The notes beneath the pieces were generated by a model, which was not told the origin of the DNA, did no database searches, and was given only the letters and a program-made list of their open reading frames with translations. DNA of 64,000 nt from Nocardia anaemiae NBRC 100462 (GTDB taxonomy: Bacteria; Actinomycetota; Actinomycetes; Mycobacteriales; Mycobacteriaceae): NCBI RefSeq assembly GCF_001612725.1, contig NZ_BDAZ01000031.1:62001-126000 (forward strand), read 5' to 3'. A program made the position numbers and the translations under genes. Positions 62,314 through 64,000 of the stretch are shown here, one piece after another. Positions within the stretch are counted from its first letter, which is position 1. Each line of letters opens with the position of its first letter.

Positions 62314-63939
62314 TCATCGGCCGCCATCATCCCGGCGTCGGACCGTGGGAACGGTGACCGCCATTTCGCTCGAAGTCGGCTCCGATTGCCGCGCGAGCTT
62401 CGACCACGGCGTTTCCCGCGGCTTGCGTGCCGTCGTCGCCCGCCGGTCCAGGGTTTGGAAGGCCTTGGATGGCACCCCTTTCGAGAACGCCGCACGCTGC
62501 GCCGAAGCGCGTACCGCATGTGCCCACGGTGTTACGAAGCCGCGTGAACGACTCGGACCGAGCCCAGGTTGCATCCGAGGGGCGACGCGACCGCTTTGGA
62601 CGGCGCTGGTGATTCCCGCGTCATCAGTGGGGGACACGCTGGCCACCTGCGATTCGGCAGGGGTCATGCCAGGCATGCGCGGTTCTGCGGGGGTAACGCC
62701 AGACGCCAGCGGTTCGGCCGAGGTCATGCCAGACTTCTGCGGTTCCCCCAGCGCCGCACCAGGTTTCAGCGATTGCGCATGAGTCATGTCAGGCGGCTGT
62801 GATTCGCCAAGCGCCGCACCAGGTTTCAGCGATTGCGCACGGGTCATGTCAGGCGGCTGTGATTCGCCAAGCGCCGCACGAGATTCCTGCGATTCCCCGA
62901 GCACCGAAGGCTTCTGCGCCTCGGCGGAGGTCACACCGGGCATCGGCGATTCGCCAAGTGCCACATGAGGTTCCTGCCCTTCGACAGAGGGCACGTCAGA
63001 CTTCTGCGGTGCGGGAGGCAACTGCGCTTCGGCTGGAGCTGCGGCGAGCAACCGCGGTGCGGCAGGGGCCGCCGCAGGCGTCAAAGCTTCACCAGAGGTC
63101 AGGCCAGGCATCCGCGATTCGCCAACTGCCACACTAAGTTCCTGCCCTTCGACAGGGGCCACACCAGACTTCTGCGGTGCGGGCAGCAACTGTGCTTCGG
63201 CTGGAGCAGCGGCGAGCAACCGCGGTGCGACGGGGGCCGCCGCAGGCGTCAGAGCCTCGCCAGAGGTCACGCCAGGCATTCCTAGTTCGGCCGCGGCGGC
63301 GGGCATCGGCGGTTCGGGAGAGGTCCCGGCAGGCTTCGGTAGTTCGGCTTGCGGTGCAGGAGGCACCCGCGGTTCGGCAGAGGCAGCGCAGGGCAGCTGT
63401 CGTTCGGGTTCATCGGGCGACGTGCTGATCGAGACCGCACCGGTGAACAGCTTGTCGACGCCGCGTTCGAGCGGTTCGACGGCCCTGCCGATCACCTCGA
63501 TGACGAGGTAGCCGATCAGGGCCAGCTCCATCTGCATGCACAGTCGACGTGCCGCTGCGGTGACGAGTGGTCCGGTGATACGCGCCGCGGGGGTGGCCGT
63601 CATAGCCGCGTAAGTCGTTGCCAGCGCGGCGAGTTCGGTCAAGACCACCGCCTTCGTCACGGTCATGACGTAGGCCACCGCATCCAAGGCCTTCGCGATG
63701 GTGGCGCATACCCGATCGAGCTCGGCTTGCCGGTCGTCGTCGGAACCGGCCCATGTCGCGGCCATGCGCTGGTACGCGGCGAGAGCATCGCCGGTCTCGG
63801 GGGCATCAGGACAGCAAGCACTTGTGGCAAAGGTGCGTACCTTGACCGCGAGCCCCCGCACGTCCCCTTCGTCGATATCCGGGTATCGCACCCCACAGCA
63901 GTCGAGGAAATCCGCGACCTCCGGCGGAATCTCCACCAC
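62314..63939 (-). CDS. Repeat-rich protein with CpnT/WXG100-like N-terminus
   Basis: About 541 aa if it starts at the GTG near 63939 (VVEIPPEVADFL); the frame stays open to the right edge, so a longer protein is possible. The opening EIPPEVADFLDCCGVRYPDIDEGDV in part, with following helices, resembles the N-terminal domain of CpnT-like ESX-linked toxins. The helical region ends near residue 180. The rest is Pro/Ala/Ser/Glu/Gln-rich tandem repeats without a recognisable toxin domain, then a basic tail. Next to eccA, it is a candidate ESX substrate or a truncated effector. Confidence 0.75.
   Translation of the reverse strand: MVEIPPEVADFLDCCGVRYPDIDEGDVRGLAVKVRTFATSACCPDAPETGDALAAYQRMAATWAGSDDDRQAELDRVCATIAKALDAVAYVMTVTKAVVLTELAALATTYAAMTATPAARITGPLVTAAARRLCMQMELALIGYLVIEVIGRAVEPLERGVDKLFTGAVSISTSPDEPERQLPCAASAEPRVPPAPQAELPKPAGTSPEPPMPAAAAELGMPGVTSGEALTPAAAPVAPRLLAAAPAEAQLLPAPQKSGVAPVEGQELSVAVGESRMPGLTSGEALTPAAAPAAPRLLAAAPAEAQLPPAPQKSDVPSVEGQEPHVALGESPMPGVTSAEAQKPSVLGESQESRAALGESQPPDMTRAQSLKPGAALGESQPPDMTHAQSLKPGAALGEPQKSGMTSAEPLASGVTPAEPRMPGMTPAESQVASVSPTDDAGITSAVQSGRVAPRMQPGLGPSRSRGFVTPWAHAVRASAQRAAFSKGVPSKAFQTLDRRATTARKPRETPWSKLARQSEPTSSEMAVTVPTVRRRDDGGR
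62751..62870 (-). repeat. 60-bp tandem repeat (2 near-identical copies)
   Basis: Two adjacent 60-bp units encoding A-L-G-E-S-Q-P-P-D-M-T-(R/H)-A-Q-S-L-K-P-G-A, differing at about two bases. Boundaries are approximate, and related degenerate units flank them. Confidence 0.85.
62941..63276 (-). repeat. 168-bp tandem repeat (2 copies)
   Basis: The segment beginning at 62941 recurs at 63109, exactly 168 bp (56 codons) later, with high similarity through the LLAAAPAEAQL segment. Both copies stay in frame within the repeat-rich gene. The right boundary is approximate. Confidence 0.8.
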
Positions 63940-64000
63940 CACTACAGCACCCGCACCACAACGGCATCGTTGGACATGCGCGACCACTTCACGGTCGAAC

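Noticed and set aside
62751..63276. Repeats that might suggest a CRISPR array.
   Set aside because: The units are in-frame, contiguous and degenerate, with no unique spacers and no cas genes; they encode protein repeats.

Overview
The window is high-GC actinobacterial DNA. A complete type VII secretion (ESX) locus, a PknG-type kinase, a 180-kDa-class NAD-glutamate dehydrogenase, an EgtD homologue, an XRE/DUF5753-DUF397 pair and very large polymorphic-effector genes together point to the Mycobacteriales, most likely Nocardia. The genus is an inference from gene content. No rRNA, tRNA, insertion sequence or CRISPR array was recognised.

Left part (1-15057): one uninterrupted reading frame of at least 5015 codons, still open at the left edge. 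It strings together modules that look like unrelated enzymes: an apparently intact D-aminoacylase, a LuxR-like HTH, a degenerate Fic-like segment, an MFS-like membrane region, a Tox-PL papain-fold triad, a sugar-transferase core, an ADP-ribosyltransferase-like segment, a sigma-like segment, two different kinase-like folds and a C-terminal NlpC/CHAP-like cysteine peptidase. Disordered linkers join them, and two linkers are duplicated almost 5 kb apart. This is the most unusual object in the window.

Accessory part (15070-32042): a two-gene unit divergent from an XRE/DUF397 pair; a VapBC toxin-antitoxin pair with its own palindromic operator and a decayed vapC tail nearby; a Uma2-like nuclease; a translationally coupled cupin/aminotransferase/small-protein operon; an orphan response regulator; EgtD coupled to an MFS exporter; a methyltransferase; a LAL (large ATP-binding LuxR-type) regulator; a free-standing ThrRS-type editing domain; two small secreted proteins; a MerR regulator; and a DUF1707 protein.

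Nitrogen/amino-acid part (32056-42606): PknG, an AnsP-like amino-acid permease, an SPFH/zinc-ribbon protein and NAD-glutamate dehydrogenase. In mycobacteria PknG controls glutamate metabolism through GarA, so this grouping is functionally coherent.

ESX part (61999 down to 42764, all on the minus strand): eccA-eccB-eccC-PE-PPE-esx-esx-espG-MinD/EspI-like-eccD-mycP-eccE, then an HTH regulator and two membrane proteins. Gene order resembles ESX-3, with an added EspI-like ATPase. Both Esx proteins lack a canonical W-x-G. A repeat-rich protein with a CpnT/WXG100-like N-terminus ends the window.

Six copies of a 26-bp palindrome sit in noncoding DNA just upstream of one small secreted protein, a second secreted protein, ansP, the SPFH gene, glutamate dehydrogenase and eccA. 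This suggests one regulator ties nitrogen metabolism and type VII secretion together.
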